NCBI RefSeq assembly: GCF_031846445.1
Contig: NZ_JAVRHR010000002.1
Location: forward strand, 248,001 to 312,000
Length of the DNA: 64,000 nt
Direction: 5' to 3'
From: Croceitalea rosinachiae
GTDB taxonomy: Bacteria; Bacteroidota; Bacteroidia; Flavobacteriales; Flavobacteriaceae
A model generated the notes under the pieces. That model was not told where the DNA came from. It saw nothing but the letters and a program-made list of their open reading frames with translations, and did not search any database. Positions within the stretch are counted from its first letter, which is position 1. Every line of letters begins with the position of its first letter. The position numbers and the translations under genes were made by a program. Shown in pieces: positions 37,801 through 45,599 of this stretch.

Positions 37801-38550
37801 GTTGTGTGTTTCTGCTTTTAATGACAAGACAGAATCAAATTCCTCTTCTTGATAAAAGTCAGGTTTGTCTGCAGTTTTTGGGGCAAATTGAACTACTCTT
37901 GGCCCTTTTACAAACGCCACATTGTCTTTATATGCTGAAACGATATTATTTGGATGCTCCGCTGAGGTTTTTTTAATGAGTTTAAAGAGTGAGGTAGGCA
38001 TCTCTTGACCATCAATTACAAAAGTACCATTAAAAATTTTGTGACGACAATGTTCTGAATTGACCTGACTAAAACCAAACACTTCAGAATCCGTGAGTTT
38101 ACGCCCAAGTTTTTTGGATAGATTCTCTAAATACGTTACTTCATCATCACTCAGGGCTAAACCTTCTTGTTGATTGTAAGCAGCAATATCTTCAATAGGC
38201 AAAATAGCCTCAGGGGTTACATCTATTTTGTAAATTTCTTGTCCAAGACCACTATATTTTTGTGAGAGCATCGGGTCAAACTCGTTAAAGTCTTTTGAAA
38301 CCGCTTTAAATTCTTCAATTCTAATAATACCTTCAATACCCATATTTTGGGTAATTTCTGTAGCATTAGTGCTCCAGGGGGTGACCATAGCCGCACGTGG
38401 GCCAACAAAAAAGGCGTCAAGAGACGCCGTGTTTATTTTAGGTTGGTTGCCGAACAACCATGTCAGTTTTTTTTCGTTTTCAGTCGTGATTTCTTGAGCA
38501 GTTTGGACGGCAAAAACCCTTGTTGCCATATCCCCGAAGAAATGAATCAT
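34879..38550 (-). CDS. purL: Phosphoribosylformylglycinamidine synthase
   Basis: A 1223-residue single-chain FGAM synthase, the large form used by Gram-negatives instead of the PurS/PurQ/small-PurL complex. It converts FGAR and glutamine to FGAM, the fourth step of purine synthesis. Visible parts are LKAETHNFPTTVEPFNGAAT (ATP/FGAR site), PTGKDSLSMKQK, and a C-terminal class I glutaminase domain with nucleophile Cys in SVGICNGCQLFMEL and the WISHGEGKF histidine region. No deletion is evident. A TAAATTTG -7 box lies 32 bases upstream of the start. No purine riboswitch was recognised. Confidence 0.96.
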   Translation of the reverse strand: MIHFFGDMATRVFAVQTAQEITTENEKKLTWLFGNQPKINTASLDAFFVGPRAAMVTPWSTNATEITQNMGIEGIIRIEEFKAVSKDFNEFDPMLSQKYSGLGQEIYKIDVTPEAILPIEDIAAYNQQEGLALSDDEVTYLENLSKKLGRKLTDSEVFGFSQVNSEHCRHKIFNGTFVIDGQEMPTSLFKLIKKTSAEHPNNIVSAYKDNVAFVKGPRVVQFAPKTADKPDFYQEEEFDSVLSLKAETHNFPTTVEPFNGAATGSGGEIRDRLAGGKGSLPLAGTAVYMTSYSRLEENRDWEKAFPARPWLYQTPMDILIKASNGASDFGNKFGQPLIAGSVLTFEHQEGEKNLGYDKVIMQAGGIGYGKAEQAIKDTPNKGDKIVILGGDNYRIGMGGAAVSSADTGEFESAIELNAVQRSNPEMQKRAANAIRGMVESHDNPIVSIHDHGAGGHLNCLSELVEDTGGYIDLDKLPVGDPTLSAKEIIGNESQERMGLVIGQQDTSLLKRIADRERSPMYEVGDVTAEQRFTFESSTTKQKPMDLALSDMFGSSPKTIMEDSTIETQYKDAEYSLEYFHEYLEQVLQLEAVACKDWLTNKVDRCVGGKVAKQQCTGPLQLPLNNVGVMALDFKGKEGIATSIGHSPISGLIDPVAGSRNSIAEALTNLVWAPLKDGLLSVSLSANWMWPCKNQGEDARLYKAVEAISEFAIALGINVPTGKDSLSMKQKYKDQEVIAPGTVVISAAGNCNDITKVVEPVLQKDGGDIYYINLSKDDFKLGGSSFGQILNSIGSEAPSITDAAYFKSAFNALQQLNIDGQIIAGHDIGSGGLITTLLELCFADNNLGAELDLTAFGEQDTLKVLFAENIGVVIQTKDTDAETAMEAKGIEFHKLGKVISEGELRLKNHGVEVGLNIASLRDIWYKTSYLLDNKQTANGLAKDRYENYKVQSLKYSFPKNVSSSDLSSANRIENRPKAAILREKGSNSEREMANAMFLAGFDVKDVHMTDLISGREDLKDIQFLGAVGGFSNSDVLGSAKGWAGAIKYNEHANKVIKDFFARPNTLSVGICNGCQLFMELDLINPEHQTHGKVTYNDSGKHESNFTSVKIQKNNSIMLSSLEGTTLGVWISHGEGKFSLPNSEDQFDIVAKYGYEGYPANPNGSDFNTAMLCDKTGRHLVTMPHIERSIFPWNWAYYPKERSNDKVSPWIEAFVNARQWVEENS

Positions 38551-38582
38551 ATGAACCTGTTGCTTTACAAAATTGGAAAAAA

Positions 38583-38590
38583 CAAATTTA
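38583..38590 (-). promoter_or_regulatory. Candidate -7 box of purL
   Basis: TAAATTTG on the minus strand matches TAnnTTTG, 32 bases before the purL ATG. No TTG is present 17-22 bases further upstream. Confidence 0.35.
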
Positions 38591-38742
38591 CGATTTTTTA
38601 ATGCTTTTGGAGTAGGTGTTGAAAACAGTTTTTAACCGATATTGTTGATAGTTTTCTATCTCTAAATATCCCCTTTGAAATTTCTATTTCACGAAACAAT
38701 TGCATTTATTTTGAAATGATTTTGTTTAAATAAGAATTTCCG

Positions 38743-38773
38743 AATTCTAGTGCATCTTAATTAAAATTCTAGT
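38743..38773 (+). repeat. Direct repeat AATTCTAGT with 22-base period upstream of the AbgB-like gene
   Basis: AATTCTAGT occurs at 38743-38751 and 38765-38773, start-to-start 22 bases, i.e. two helical turns, about 75 bases upstream of the next gene. It may be a regulator site. The rest of the 296-base gap (38551-38846) holds a small hairpin GATAG-TTTT-CTATC at 38647-38660 and no open reading frame I believe. Confidence 0.35.
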
Positions 38774-38846
38774 AAATATTTAAAAGTCAATTGAGTAACT
38801 GAAATTAAGTTGTTATCTTAAGCCAGCTAATTTAAGGACCAACCGC

Positions 38847-40439
38847 ATGAGAACATTTAATATATTTTTTTTAATAACAGTGAGTTTTGTGACCAACGTC
38901 ACTGCTCAAAAAGCGTATTCCAAAAAACAAATTGCAAAATTAAAAACTGAAGTGGCCGCTTTGGTCGAAGCAGATAAAAAACTGGCCCAAGTAATGGTGG
39001 ATAAAGTATTCAGTTTTGCTGAACTCGGTTTTCAAGAGATAGAGAGTTCCAAATATCTTACAGGAATCTTAGAATCAAATGGTTTCAAAATTGAAAATTC
39101 AATTTCCGGAATTCCCACAGCTTGGTTTGCAGAATGGAGCAATGGTGATGGACCGATAATTGCTATTGGTAGTGATGTAGATTGTATACCCAAAGCTTCT
39201 CAATATCCGGGAGTTGCCTATCATAAACCAATGGTCGAAGGAGCACCAGGACATGGCGAAGGACACAACTCGGGTATTCCATTAAATATTTCGGCTGTAC
39301 TTGCAGTGAAGAAAATTATGGAACGCGAAAATATTGGAGGTACGCTTTTGGTTTGGCCCGGTATTGCAGAAGAGTTGTTAGGTTCCAAAGCTTGGTACGT
39401 ACGAGATGGACTATTCGACAAAATCGATATGTGCATTTTTACTCATGTCAGTAGTAATCTAGGCGTTTCTTACGGGCCTACAAGGGGTACAGGGTTAATC
39501 TCAGTTGAGTATATGTTCGAAGGTGAGGCGGCTCATTCTGCGGGCGCTCCTTGGCGGGGCAGAAGTGCCCTAGATGCAGCAGAACTAATGAATATTGGGT
39601 GGAACTACAAACGAGAGCATTTACATCCTTTAAAGCGCTCACATTCCATTTTTACTGATGCAGGAGACCAACCTAATGTGGTGCCCTCGAAAGCGGCCAT
39701 CTGGTTTTATTTTCGCGATATCAAATACAAAGGCATCATGAAAATGTATGCCGAAGCCAATGATATAGCGAAAGGTGCTGCCCTAATGACAGGTACAAAA
39801 GTAACTTCTAGGGTATTAGGGGCGGCCTGGCCTCGACATTTCAACAAGGTGATTGCCGAGACCATGTATGAGAATATTAAAAAAGTAGGTTTACCCAAAT
39901 GGTCGGAATCGGACCAAATATTGGCCAAAGCGGTACAGACCGAAGTAAATTCTTTAAAAACCGAAGGCTTGGCAACTGAGTTAATGGAGCTTGGCTTGCC
40001 CATGGTAAGACCAGTTAGTGGTGGATCAGATGATATTGGTGATATATCATGGAAGATACCGACGGTTACCATGCGTTTTCCTTCTAATATTCCCGGTCTA
40101 CAGGGGCATCATTGGAGCAATGCAATTACCATGGCGACACCGATTGCTCATAAAGGAGTAACCGCAGGAGCCAAGGCCGAAGCCATGACCATCTTAGATT
40201 TTCTTTTAAAACCACAACTTTTAAAAGACGCTTGGACGTATTTTAATGAAGTTCAAAGCAAAGATGACACCTACGAACCTATGATTACTGCAGACGATTT
40301 ACCTCCTATTTATTTGAATAAAGACAAGCAAGATGAGTTTCGTGTTGAGCTTGAGAAATTCTATTATGATGAGACTAAATATGACACATATTTAGAACAG
40401 TTGGGGGTAGAGTACCCAACTCTTAAAAAGACTGGCTGA
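38847..40439 (+). CDS. Secreted AbgB-like M20 amidohydrolase
   Basis: A 530-residue protein with a signal peptide (MRTFNIFFLITVSFVTNVTAQ). It resembles the AbgB subunit of aminobenzoyl-glutamate hydrolase, an M20D metallohydrolase. The metal site is seen in GAPGHGEGHNSG, in WPGIAEELLGSKAW (acidic pair) and in FTHVSSNLG; GEAAHSAGAPWRGRSALDA is the lid-domain dimerisation motif. It probably hydrolyses an N-acyl or aminobenzoyl amino acid in the periplasm. It is a single gene followed by a terminator hairpin. Length is slightly above AbgB (about 480) because of the signal and an extended C-terminus. Confidence 0.85.
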   Translation: MRTFNIFFLITVSFVTNVTAQKAYSKKQIAKLKTEVAALVEADKKLAQVMVDKVFSFAELGFQEIESSKYLTGILESNGFKIENSISGIPTAWFAEWSNGDGPIIAIGSDVDCIPKASQYPGVAYHKPMVEGAPGHGEGHNSGIPLNISAVLAVKKIMERENIGGTLLVWPGIAEELLGSKAWYVRDGLFDKIDMCIFTHVSSNLGVSYGPTRGTGLISVEYMFEGEAAHSAGAPWRGRSALDAAELMNIGWNYKREHLHPLKRSHSIFTDAGDQPNVVPSKAAIWFYFRDIKYKGIMKMYAEANDIAKGAALMTGTKVTSRVLGAAWPRHFNKVIAETMYENIKKVGLPKWSESDQILAKAVQTEVNSLKTEGLATELMELGLPMVRPVSGGSDDIGDISWKIPTVTMRFPSNIPGLQGHHWSNAITMATPIAHKGVTAGAKAEAMTILDFLLKPQLLKDAWTYFNEVQSKDDTYEPMITADDLPPIYLNKDKQDEFRVELEKFYYDETKYDTYLEQLGVEYPTLKKTG

Positions 40440-40460
40440 TTAGAAGTTGATTAAAAGAAG

Positions 40461-40490
40461 AAGCCCGATTTTCGGGCCTCTTCTTTATTC
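40461..40490. terminator. Probable bidirectional terminator
   Basis: Stem GCCCGA (40463-40468) / TCGGGC (40472-40477) with a 3-base loop, flanked by pyrimidine-rich sequence on the plus side and A-rich sequence that reads as T-rich on the minus side. It lies between the convergent AbgB-like and SDR genes. Confidence 0.7.
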
Positions 40491-40499
40491 AGAAAAAAC

Positions 40500-41261
40500 T
40501 TAAATTAGCATTCCGCCAGAAACTTCAATGCGTTGGCCATTGACCCATTTGGCATCTTCACTGCACAAGAATGCTACTACACCGCCGATATCGTCACTTT
40601 CTCCCATTCGACCTAAGGCCGTCATTCCTTCGATCATTTCAATTAACTGCGGAGCCTGTTCAAAGCGATCGTTATGAAACTCGGTGTTGATGGCTCCGGG
40701 TGCTACCGTATTTGCTTTAATCTTTCGTTCTCCCAATTCTTTGGCCAGGTATTGTGAATAGACTTCAATAGCTCCTTTTATAGATGCATATGCTGAATAA
40801 CCAGGGAAAGAAAAACGAGTCAACCCGCTAGAAATATTAACAATACCACCACCATCATTTATCATATCTAATAAAGTCTGGGTCAAAAAATATACACCTT
40901 TAAGATGTACGTTCATTAAGTCATCAAACGCTTGCTCTGTAGTTTCAGCTACTGAGCCATTATGCCCAAAACCAGCATTGTTAATCAAAAAATCGATTTT
41001 ACCTGTGCTCAATTCTGTTTCCAAAACTTGTTGGAGTCCTTTTTTGAAATTTTCAAAACCACTTACACTTCTTGTGTCCAATTGCAAGGCAATTGCACTA
41101 CCTTTTTGTGACTTGATTTCATTAATGGTTTCATTTGCAGCCTCGGAATTAGAATTATAGGTAATAACGACATCTAGTCCTTTTTTTGCTAGGCTTAGAG
41201 CCATGTCTTTTCCTAAACCCCTACTACCGCCTGTCACTAAGGCTATTTTTTTAGTACTCAT
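40500..41261 (-). CDS. SDR family oxidoreductase
   Basis: A 253-residue classical short-chain dehydrogenase. It shows TGGSRGLGKDMALSLA (nucleotide loop), INNAGFGHNGS, active-site Ser in VNISSGL, and YASIK with the catalytic Tyr and Lys. The C-terminal NGQRIEVSGGMLI is typical of 3-oxoacyl-ACP reductase-like members. The substrate is unknown. It is immediately downstream, on the same strand, of an AraC-type regulator gene (94-base gap), which may control it. Confidence 0.9.
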   Translation of the reverse strand: MSTKKIALVTGGSRGLGKDMALSLAKKGLDVVITYNSNSEAANETINEIKSQKGSAIALQLDTRSVSGFENFKKGLQQVLETELSTGKIDFLINNAGFGHNGSVAETTEQAFDDLMNVHLKGVYFLTQTLLDMINDGGGIVNISSGLTRFSFPGYSAYASIKGAIEVYSQYLAKELGERKIKANTVAPGAINTEFHNDRFEQAPQLIEMIEGMTALGRMGESDDIGGVVAFLCSEDAKWVNGQRIEVSGGMLI

Positions 41262-41355
41262 AGTATTCCTTTTTTAACATTAATATTTGAATACAGCAAA
41301 GTTCTATGTTTCCGCTAGTTAGGATTTGCAAGGAAGAAACCAATAGTTGTAAAAA

Positions 41356-42264
41356 TCAAATAATTTCTAATTTTCTATAGGAAATAGGAGAATGATTGGC
41401 ATGTTTTTTAAAGAAGTTAGAAAAATGAGCTGTCTCTTCAAAACCAAGTGAATTTCCAATTTCTGAAATGTTCCAATTGGTGTGCCTTACCAATATCTTA
41501 GCTTCTTGAATTACTCTTTCGGCAATTAGATTCGAAGTGCTTTTTTGCAAACTTTCTTTCAAAGCCCTGTTCAAATGGTTTACGTGAACACCTAAATATT
41601 TCGCAAAATCTGAAGCAACTCGCAACTGCATACGTTGCATAGGACTTTCAATGGGGAACTGTCGTTCTAATAGTTCCATGAACAATCCAGAAATGCGCTC
41701 AGACGCATTTGAATGTATATTGACAGCAAGATTAGCAGGCTGCAGTTTTAAAGCACTATGGATCAATTCAAAAACTAAGTTTCTAAGTATGTCATATTTG
41801 AAGGTGTAGTCAGATTCTATTTCGGTAAACATACGTTGAAAAATGGGGGTTATAGCCTTTAATTGAATATCTGTTAATTGAAAAACCGGACTCCCATTAG
41901 GTTGAAATACAGGATATTGATTAAGGTTGCCATATTGATGAAAAAAGGCTTCCGTAAATACGCAAAAATAACCCGTTAATTGCTCGTCGATCATTTCCCA
42001 ATTATAGGGTATCTGCGGATTTGAAAACACGATAACCTGTTGATCTACATTGACAATTTTATCCGCATAATGAACCCTACTTTTTCCTTTTACCAAGCTT
42101 ATTTTAAAGTAGTCCCTACGACTAAATGGCATTGCTTTAGGCTTAGGGCCTGCGAATTCATCTAACTTAAACACATTAAAATGCCCTATGCCAGACTTTA
42201 CACTTTCTGGAACATATTTATGTCCACTTTTGTAAAACTCTTCTAATGATACCTTTTTGTCCAT
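41356..42264 (-). CDS. AraC family transcriptional regulator
   Basis: A 302-residue regulator with an N-terminal cupin-like sensing domain (about residues 20-180) and a C-terminal AraC double helix-turn-helix (about 195-300): FAKYLGVHVNHLNRALKES and WNISEIGNSLGFEETAHFSNFFKKH. The ligand is unknown. It precedes an SDR gene. A TAACTTTG -7 box ends 4 bases before the ATG. Confidence 0.9.
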   Translation of the reverse strand: MDKKVSLEEFYKSGHKYVPESVKSGIGHFNVFKLDEFAGPKPKAMPFSRRDYFKISLVKGKSRVHYADKIVNVDQQVIVFSNPQIPYNWEMIDEQLTGYFCVFTEAFFHQYGNLNQYPVFQPNGSPVFQLTDIQLKAITPIFQRMFTEIESDYTFKYDILRNLVFELIHSALKLQPANLAVNIHSNASERISGLFMELLERQFPIESPMQRMQLRVASDFAKYLGVHVNHLNRALKESLQKSTSNLIAERVIQEAKILVRHTNWNISEIGNSLGFEETAHFSNFFKKHANHSPISYRKLEII

Positions 42265-42268
42265 AACA

Positions 42269-42301
42269 CAAAGTTATAGAAATCAAATAATCTAAAGTCA
42301 A
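42269..42301 (-). promoter_or_regulatory. Candidate promoter of the AraC-type regulator gene
   Basis: On the minus strand TTG (42299-42301), 22 bases, TAACTTTG (42269-42276). The -7 box is perfect, the spacer slightly long. The box ends 4 bases before the ATG, so transcription would start at or next to the start codon. Confidence 0.4.
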
Positions 42302-42329
42302 ACTTCTTAGAATGTAAGATTTCTAAAAA

Positions 42330-43541
42330 CTACTTTCTGGTAAGTAATGCCATGTAAAACCCATCAAACCCATGCTCGGATGCATAGATATTTCGTTCTT
42401 TTTCAAATGTGAAAGCTTGCCCTTCTTCTGAGGCCAAAAAAGAGCTTACTTGCTTTGAATTTTCTTCAGGTAGAATAGAACAGGTGGCGTAAACCATTTT
42501 ACCCCCGGGTTTCACCATTTTTGAATATTTACGGAGAATGTCGTGTTGTACACCTTTAATTTTTTCCAAAAACTCAGGTTGTAATTTCCACTTAGAATCT
42601 GGATTACGTCTAATTACACCTAATCCCGAGCATGGGGCATCTAATAGTAACCTATCTGCAGATTTATGTAGCTTTTTAATAACCTTGGTGGAATCAATAG
42701 CACGACCCTCAACATTATGAACGCCGTTTCTTCGGGTTCTTACTTTTAGTTTTTTAAGCTTACTTTCATAAATGTCCATGGCGATAAGTTGACCTTTGTT
42801 TTCCAATAAAGAAGCTAAATGCAGGGTTTTACCACCGGCGCCGGCGCAAGCATCAATAACCCGTTGACCGGGGGCCACTTCTAAAAAAGGCGCAACTAAT
42901 TGAGAAGATGCATCCTGAACTTCAAACAACCCATTTTTGAAGGCTTGGGTAACGAATACATTTTTACGTTCGACTAATTTCAAAGCATCTTTCACTCCAG
43001 AAATGGTTTCTGTTTCAATTTCTTCTGCTTTTAATAACTGTCGTAGCTCTTGCTTGCTAGTTTTTAAGGTATTAGTACGTAAAATAACTTCGGCCTGTGC
43101 GTTGAGTGCAGCAATTTCTTTAGTCCAAAGTTCTGTACCCAATGCTTTCTCCCCCAATTCATCCATCCAATCAGGCACTGATTCTCTATATTTTCTGATT
43201 TTAGATAGCTCATCGAAGCGTCCTTTAATTCTACGTTCAGGGGTTTCTTCTAATTGTTTCCAATCAGGTAACTGAATGCCCCGTAGAACGCACCAAACTG
43301 CAAAAAGGCGAAACAGATTTTGGCGTGAATAAGGTTCATTTACTTCAGCAATCTCTGAATACAGACGTTTCCAGCGAACTATATCATAGGTAGTCTCTGC
43401 AATAAACCCTCGATCACGGGCACCCCAACGTTTATCATATCTCAAGACCTTTTCAATCACTTTATCGGCGTACTCATTTTCATTGAAAATCATGCCAAGG
43501 GCATCAATAACGGCAAACACGAGATTTCTATGTAAACGCAT
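42330..43541 (-). CDS. RsmB-like 16S rRNA m5C methyltransferase (NOL1/NOP2/Sun family)
   Basis: About 403 residues from ATG 43541 (MRLHRNLVFAVIDAL). The open frame extends 21 codons further, but a TACCTTTG -7 box at 43560-43567 would then lie inside the gene, and the divergent lipoprotein start would be overlapped. An NusB-like N-terminal domain is followed by a Rossmann methylase: DACAGAGGKTLHLASLL (SAM loop), LDAPCSGLGVIRRNPD and YATCSILPEEN, giving the two cysteines of RNA m5C methylases. It probably methylates a cytosine of 16S rRNA; the exact base is not inferable. Confidence 0.88.
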   Translation of the reverse strand: MRLHRNLVFAVIDALGMIFNENEYADKVIEKVLRYDKRWGARDRGFIAETTYDIVRWKRLYSEIAEVNEPYSRQNLFRLFAVWCVLRGIQLPDWKQLEETPERRIKGRFDELSKIRKYRESVPDWMDELGEKALGTELWTKEIAALNAQAEVILRTNTLKTSKQELRQLLKAEEIETETISGVKDALKLVERKNVFVTQAFKNGLFEVQDASSQLVAPFLEVAPGQRVIDACAGAGGKTLHLASLLENKGQLIAMDIYESKLKKLKVRTRRNGVHNVEGRAIDSTKVIKKLHKSADRLLLDAPCSGLGVIRRNPDSKWKLQPEFLEKIKGVQHDILRKYSKMVKPGGKMVYATCSILPEENSKQVSSFLASEEGQAFTFEKERNIYASEHGFDGFYMALLTRK

Positions 43542-43559
43542 GTAATTTAAATAAGAACG

Positions 43560-43567
43560 CAAAGGTA
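43560..43567 (-). promoter_or_regulatory. -7 box of the RsmB-like gene
   Basis: TACCTTTG on the minus strand, 18 bases upstream of the chosen ATG. It supports that start. No clear -33 TTG. Confidence 0.45.
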
Positions 43568-43579
43568 GGGTTTGTTGCT

Positions 43580-43587
43580 TATTTTTG
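43580..43587 (+). promoter_or_regulatory. -7 box of the BNR-repeat lipoprotein gene
   Basis: TATTTTTG matches TAnnTTTG and ends 5 bases before the ATG at 43593. It is back to back with the RsmB-like gene's -7 box, 12 bases apart. The -33 element is not evident. Confidence 0.4.
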
Positions 43588-43592
43588 ATAAT

Positions 43593-44627
43593 ATGAAACA
43601 ACACTTCTTTTTACTCGCTTTGGTCTGTTTGGTTTTGGGCTGTCAATCTGAGTCCAAGTCTCATTACTATAACGCTGTAAATATCAAGACTGTATTTGAA
43701 GATTCAGTGAGTATAAGAGCTATTGAATACTTAGACAATAAAACTCTAGCATTTGCGGGTAGTAAAGGCATATTTGGCACGGTTGATATACCTACAGGAA
43801 AGATACGAACCAATACCATGAAGTATCATACTAAAATTCCAGCTTTTAGAGCTGTGGCACATACTTCGACAGATTTTTTTATGCTCTCTATTGAAAGCCC
43901 CGCATTGCTTTATAAGACAGCTAAGAATGGGCAAATGGAATTGGTTTATAAAGAAGAAGGCGAAGGGGTATTTTATGATGCCATGAAATTTTGGAATGAT
44001 TTGGAGGGAATTGCTATTGGCGATGAAGTCAATGGCTGTCTATCTATTATTATAACCAAAGATGGAGGACAAACATGGAATAAGTTATCATGCAGCAATT
44101 TACCAAAGGGTATTGACGGAGAGGGTGCTTTTGCCGCAAGCAATACCAATATCGAAATACAAGGAGAAATTGTTTGGATAATAACAACGTCTGGACGTAT
44201 TTATATTTCTGAAGACAGAGGGGAAACGTGGAATACCATGCAAACCCCAATAATCAATGAGAAAGAAACCCAGGGGATTTATTCCATTGATTTTTATGAT
44301 GAAAACCTTGGATTCGCGGTAGGAGGCGATTTTACAGAACCTGATGCGAATATTTTCAATAAAATCCTGACGACTGATGGTGGGAAAACATGGAAAACAA
44401 TTGCCGATGAGCAACCCCCTGGTTACAAAAGCTGTGTTCAGTATATTCCTAATTCTGGAGGTAATGACCTTGTTACTGTCGGCTTCACGGGTATTGATTA
44501 TTCTGATAATGGGGGAGTTTCATGGAAAACATTAAGCGAAGAAGGGTTTTATACTATTCGATTTTTAAACGATAGTATTGCCTATGCTGCAGGGAAGTAC
44601 CGAATTGCTCGCTTGGTTTTTAAGTAA
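43593..44627 (+). CDS. BNR/Ycf48-like propeller lipoprotein
   Basis: Start at ATG 43593; the longer frame begins at a TTG. The 344-residue protein has a lipobox at MKQHFFLLALVCLVLGC (Cys17). It is built of sialidase/BNR-type repeats with the Asp-box signature S/T-x-D-x-G-x-T-W: ITKDGGQTWNKL, ISEDRGETWNTM, TTDGGKTWKTI and YSDNGGVSWKTL. It is therefore a beta-propeller of the Ycf48/photosystem-assembly-like superfamily, here in a non-photosynthetic context. Partner unknown; it may bind protein or glycan at the outer membrane. Confidence 0.85.
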   Translation: MKQHFFLLALVCLVLGCQSESKSHYYNAVNIKTVFEDSVSIRAIEYLDNKTLAFAGSKGIFGTVDIPTGKIRTNTMKYHTKIPAFRAVAHTSTDFFMLSIESPALLYKTAKNGQMELVYKEEGEGVFYDAMKFWNDLEGIAIGDEVNGCLSIIITKDGGQTWNKLSCSNLPKGIDGEGAFAASNTNIEIQGEIVWIITTSGRIYISEDRGETWNTMQTPIINEKETQGIYSIDFYDENLGFAVGGDFTEPDANIFNKILTTDGGKTWKTIADEQPPGYKSCVQYIPNSGGNDLVTVGFTGIDYSDNGGVSWKTLSEEGFYTIRFLNDSIAYAAGKYRIARLVFK

Positions 44628-44629
44628 AA

Positions 44630-44653
44630 AAGGAGCGATTAGTACCGCTCCTT
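44630..44653 (-). terminator. Terminator of the DUF6515-like gene
   Basis: Stem AAGGAGCG / CGCTCCTT (8 perfect pairs, 8-base loop). The minus strand continues with a T run. It lies 30 bases past the stop of the DUF6515-like gene and 2 bases past the stop of the convergent lipoprotein gene. Confidence 0.8.
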
Positions 44654-44683
44654 AGACTTACAATTAATAATCCAACCAAAAAA

Positions 44684-45034
44684 CTAAACGTTAACGACGA
44701 TATAGTTTCGTCCTGTTTTTTTGTACCAAATTCCTTTATACTTATATAATTTTCTTCCATTTACAACGACAACTTTATTACCTCTAGGTAGCTTTCTTAC
44801 CTTAACCCCAACCGGAGCCGCACAAACAACATATTTTCTACCCCTTGCTCTGTACCAAATACCATCGGCAAAATAGAAGTTAGTTCTTTTATGTACGATA
44901 ACTTTAGGTTTTATAACGGTAGTCACTACAGTACCATGTTTAGGATAGACTCGTACAACTTTTCTCTGGGCGTTTGAACTTATCATTGCACCTAAAAGAG
45001 CCATAGTCAGTAAAACTGTTTTTAAATTTTTCAT
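44684..45034 (-). CDS. Small secreted basic protein, DUF6515-like
   Basis: A 116-residue protein with a signal peptide (MKNLKTVLLTMALLGAMISSNAQ). The mature part is rich in Lys, Arg, Val and Tyr and shows two copies of a W-Y pattern (YFADGIWYRARGRKYVV and LYKYKGIWYKKTGRNYIVV) separated by PVGVKVRKLP. This resembles DUF6515 periplasmic proteins. Function unknown. It is a single gene with terminators on both sides. Confidence 0.7.
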   Translation of the reverse strand: MKNLKTVLLTMALLGAMISSNAQRKVVRVYPKHGTVVTTVIKPKVIVHKRTNFYFADGIWYRARGRKYVVCAAPVGVKVRKLPRGNKVVVVNGRKLYKYKGIWYKKTGRNYIVVNV

Positions 45035-45094
45035 AATGTAGATTTTTATTGGGTTTATATAACTAAGACCATGAATTTGGAAGATGGTTTAATC

Positions 45095-45121
45095 AAAAAA
45101 GGAGCCAATTAGCTCCTTTTT
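45095..45121 (-). terminator. Terminator of the ECF sigma operon
   Basis: Perfect stem AAAAAAGGAGC / GCTCCTTTTT with a 6-base loop, T run on the minus strand. It is 32 bases past the stop of the periplasmic sensor-like gene. Confidence 0.85.
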
Positions 45122-45152
45122 AATGTCTTTTATCGATTTTTTGAACCTAATG

Positions 45153-45599
45153 CTAACGCTGCCCACGTTTATTTCTATACTGCTGTAATAGCCTTTTTTT
45201 GAAATTATTCTCTGCTCTAAACAATAGGATAATTTTTTTAGCGGATATCACTTGACGTAAATCTGTGACAAACTTTTGTTCTATTTGGTTCTTTTCTGTT
45301 TGTAATGAAAGAAACTTTGAAACTAGATCATCTGCCTCTTTATCAGAGACTACGAACATATCTGTCTGAACACCTTGAAACTGTTCTCTCTCAAAACTTC
45401 TAATACGTTCCATTTTCTTCTCATGGTCATTATAAACAGGCCAAAATCGCTGAGCTTCATCACTTGTTAGACCCAATTGCTCAGTGATGTAAGCAACCTT
45501 TAAAGTCTTTATTCTGTTTCGTACCTGACCTTGCGCAACTACGCTATGGGTTGTCAGTATTAAGAATAATATGATTAAAAGTCTATTCAAATTCATCAT
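45153..45599 (-). CDS. Spy/CpxP-like secreted protein of the ECF sigma module
   Basis: A 148-residue protein with a signal peptide (LLIILFLILTTHSVVAQ). The mature part is helical and charged with YITEQLGLTSDEAQRFWPVY, an LTxxQ-like motif as in Spy/CpxP and in proteins annotated in flavobacteria as sensors of ECF-type sigma factors. It is probably a periplasmic component sensing envelope stress; this is inference. Its start overlaps the end of the anti-sigma-like gene by 17 bases. Two adjacent ATG codons (45599 and 45596) are both possible starts. Confidence 0.75.
   Translation of the reverse strand: MMNLNRLLIILFLILTTHSVVAQGQVRNRIKTLKVAYITEQLGLTSDEAQRFWPVYNDHEKKMERIRSFEREQFQGVQTDMFVVSDKEADDLVSKFLSLQTEKNQIEQKFVTDLRQVISAKKIILLFRAENNFKKRLLQQYRNKRGQR

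Noticed and set aside
38551..38846. Possible purine riboswitch or small RNA between purL and the AbgB-like gene
   Set aside because: No conserved riboswitch core was recognised; only a small hairpin and a direct repeat are visible.
43542..43604. N-terminal extension of the RsmB-like frame
   Set aside because: It overlaps the divergent lipoprotein start and contains the gene's own -7 box.
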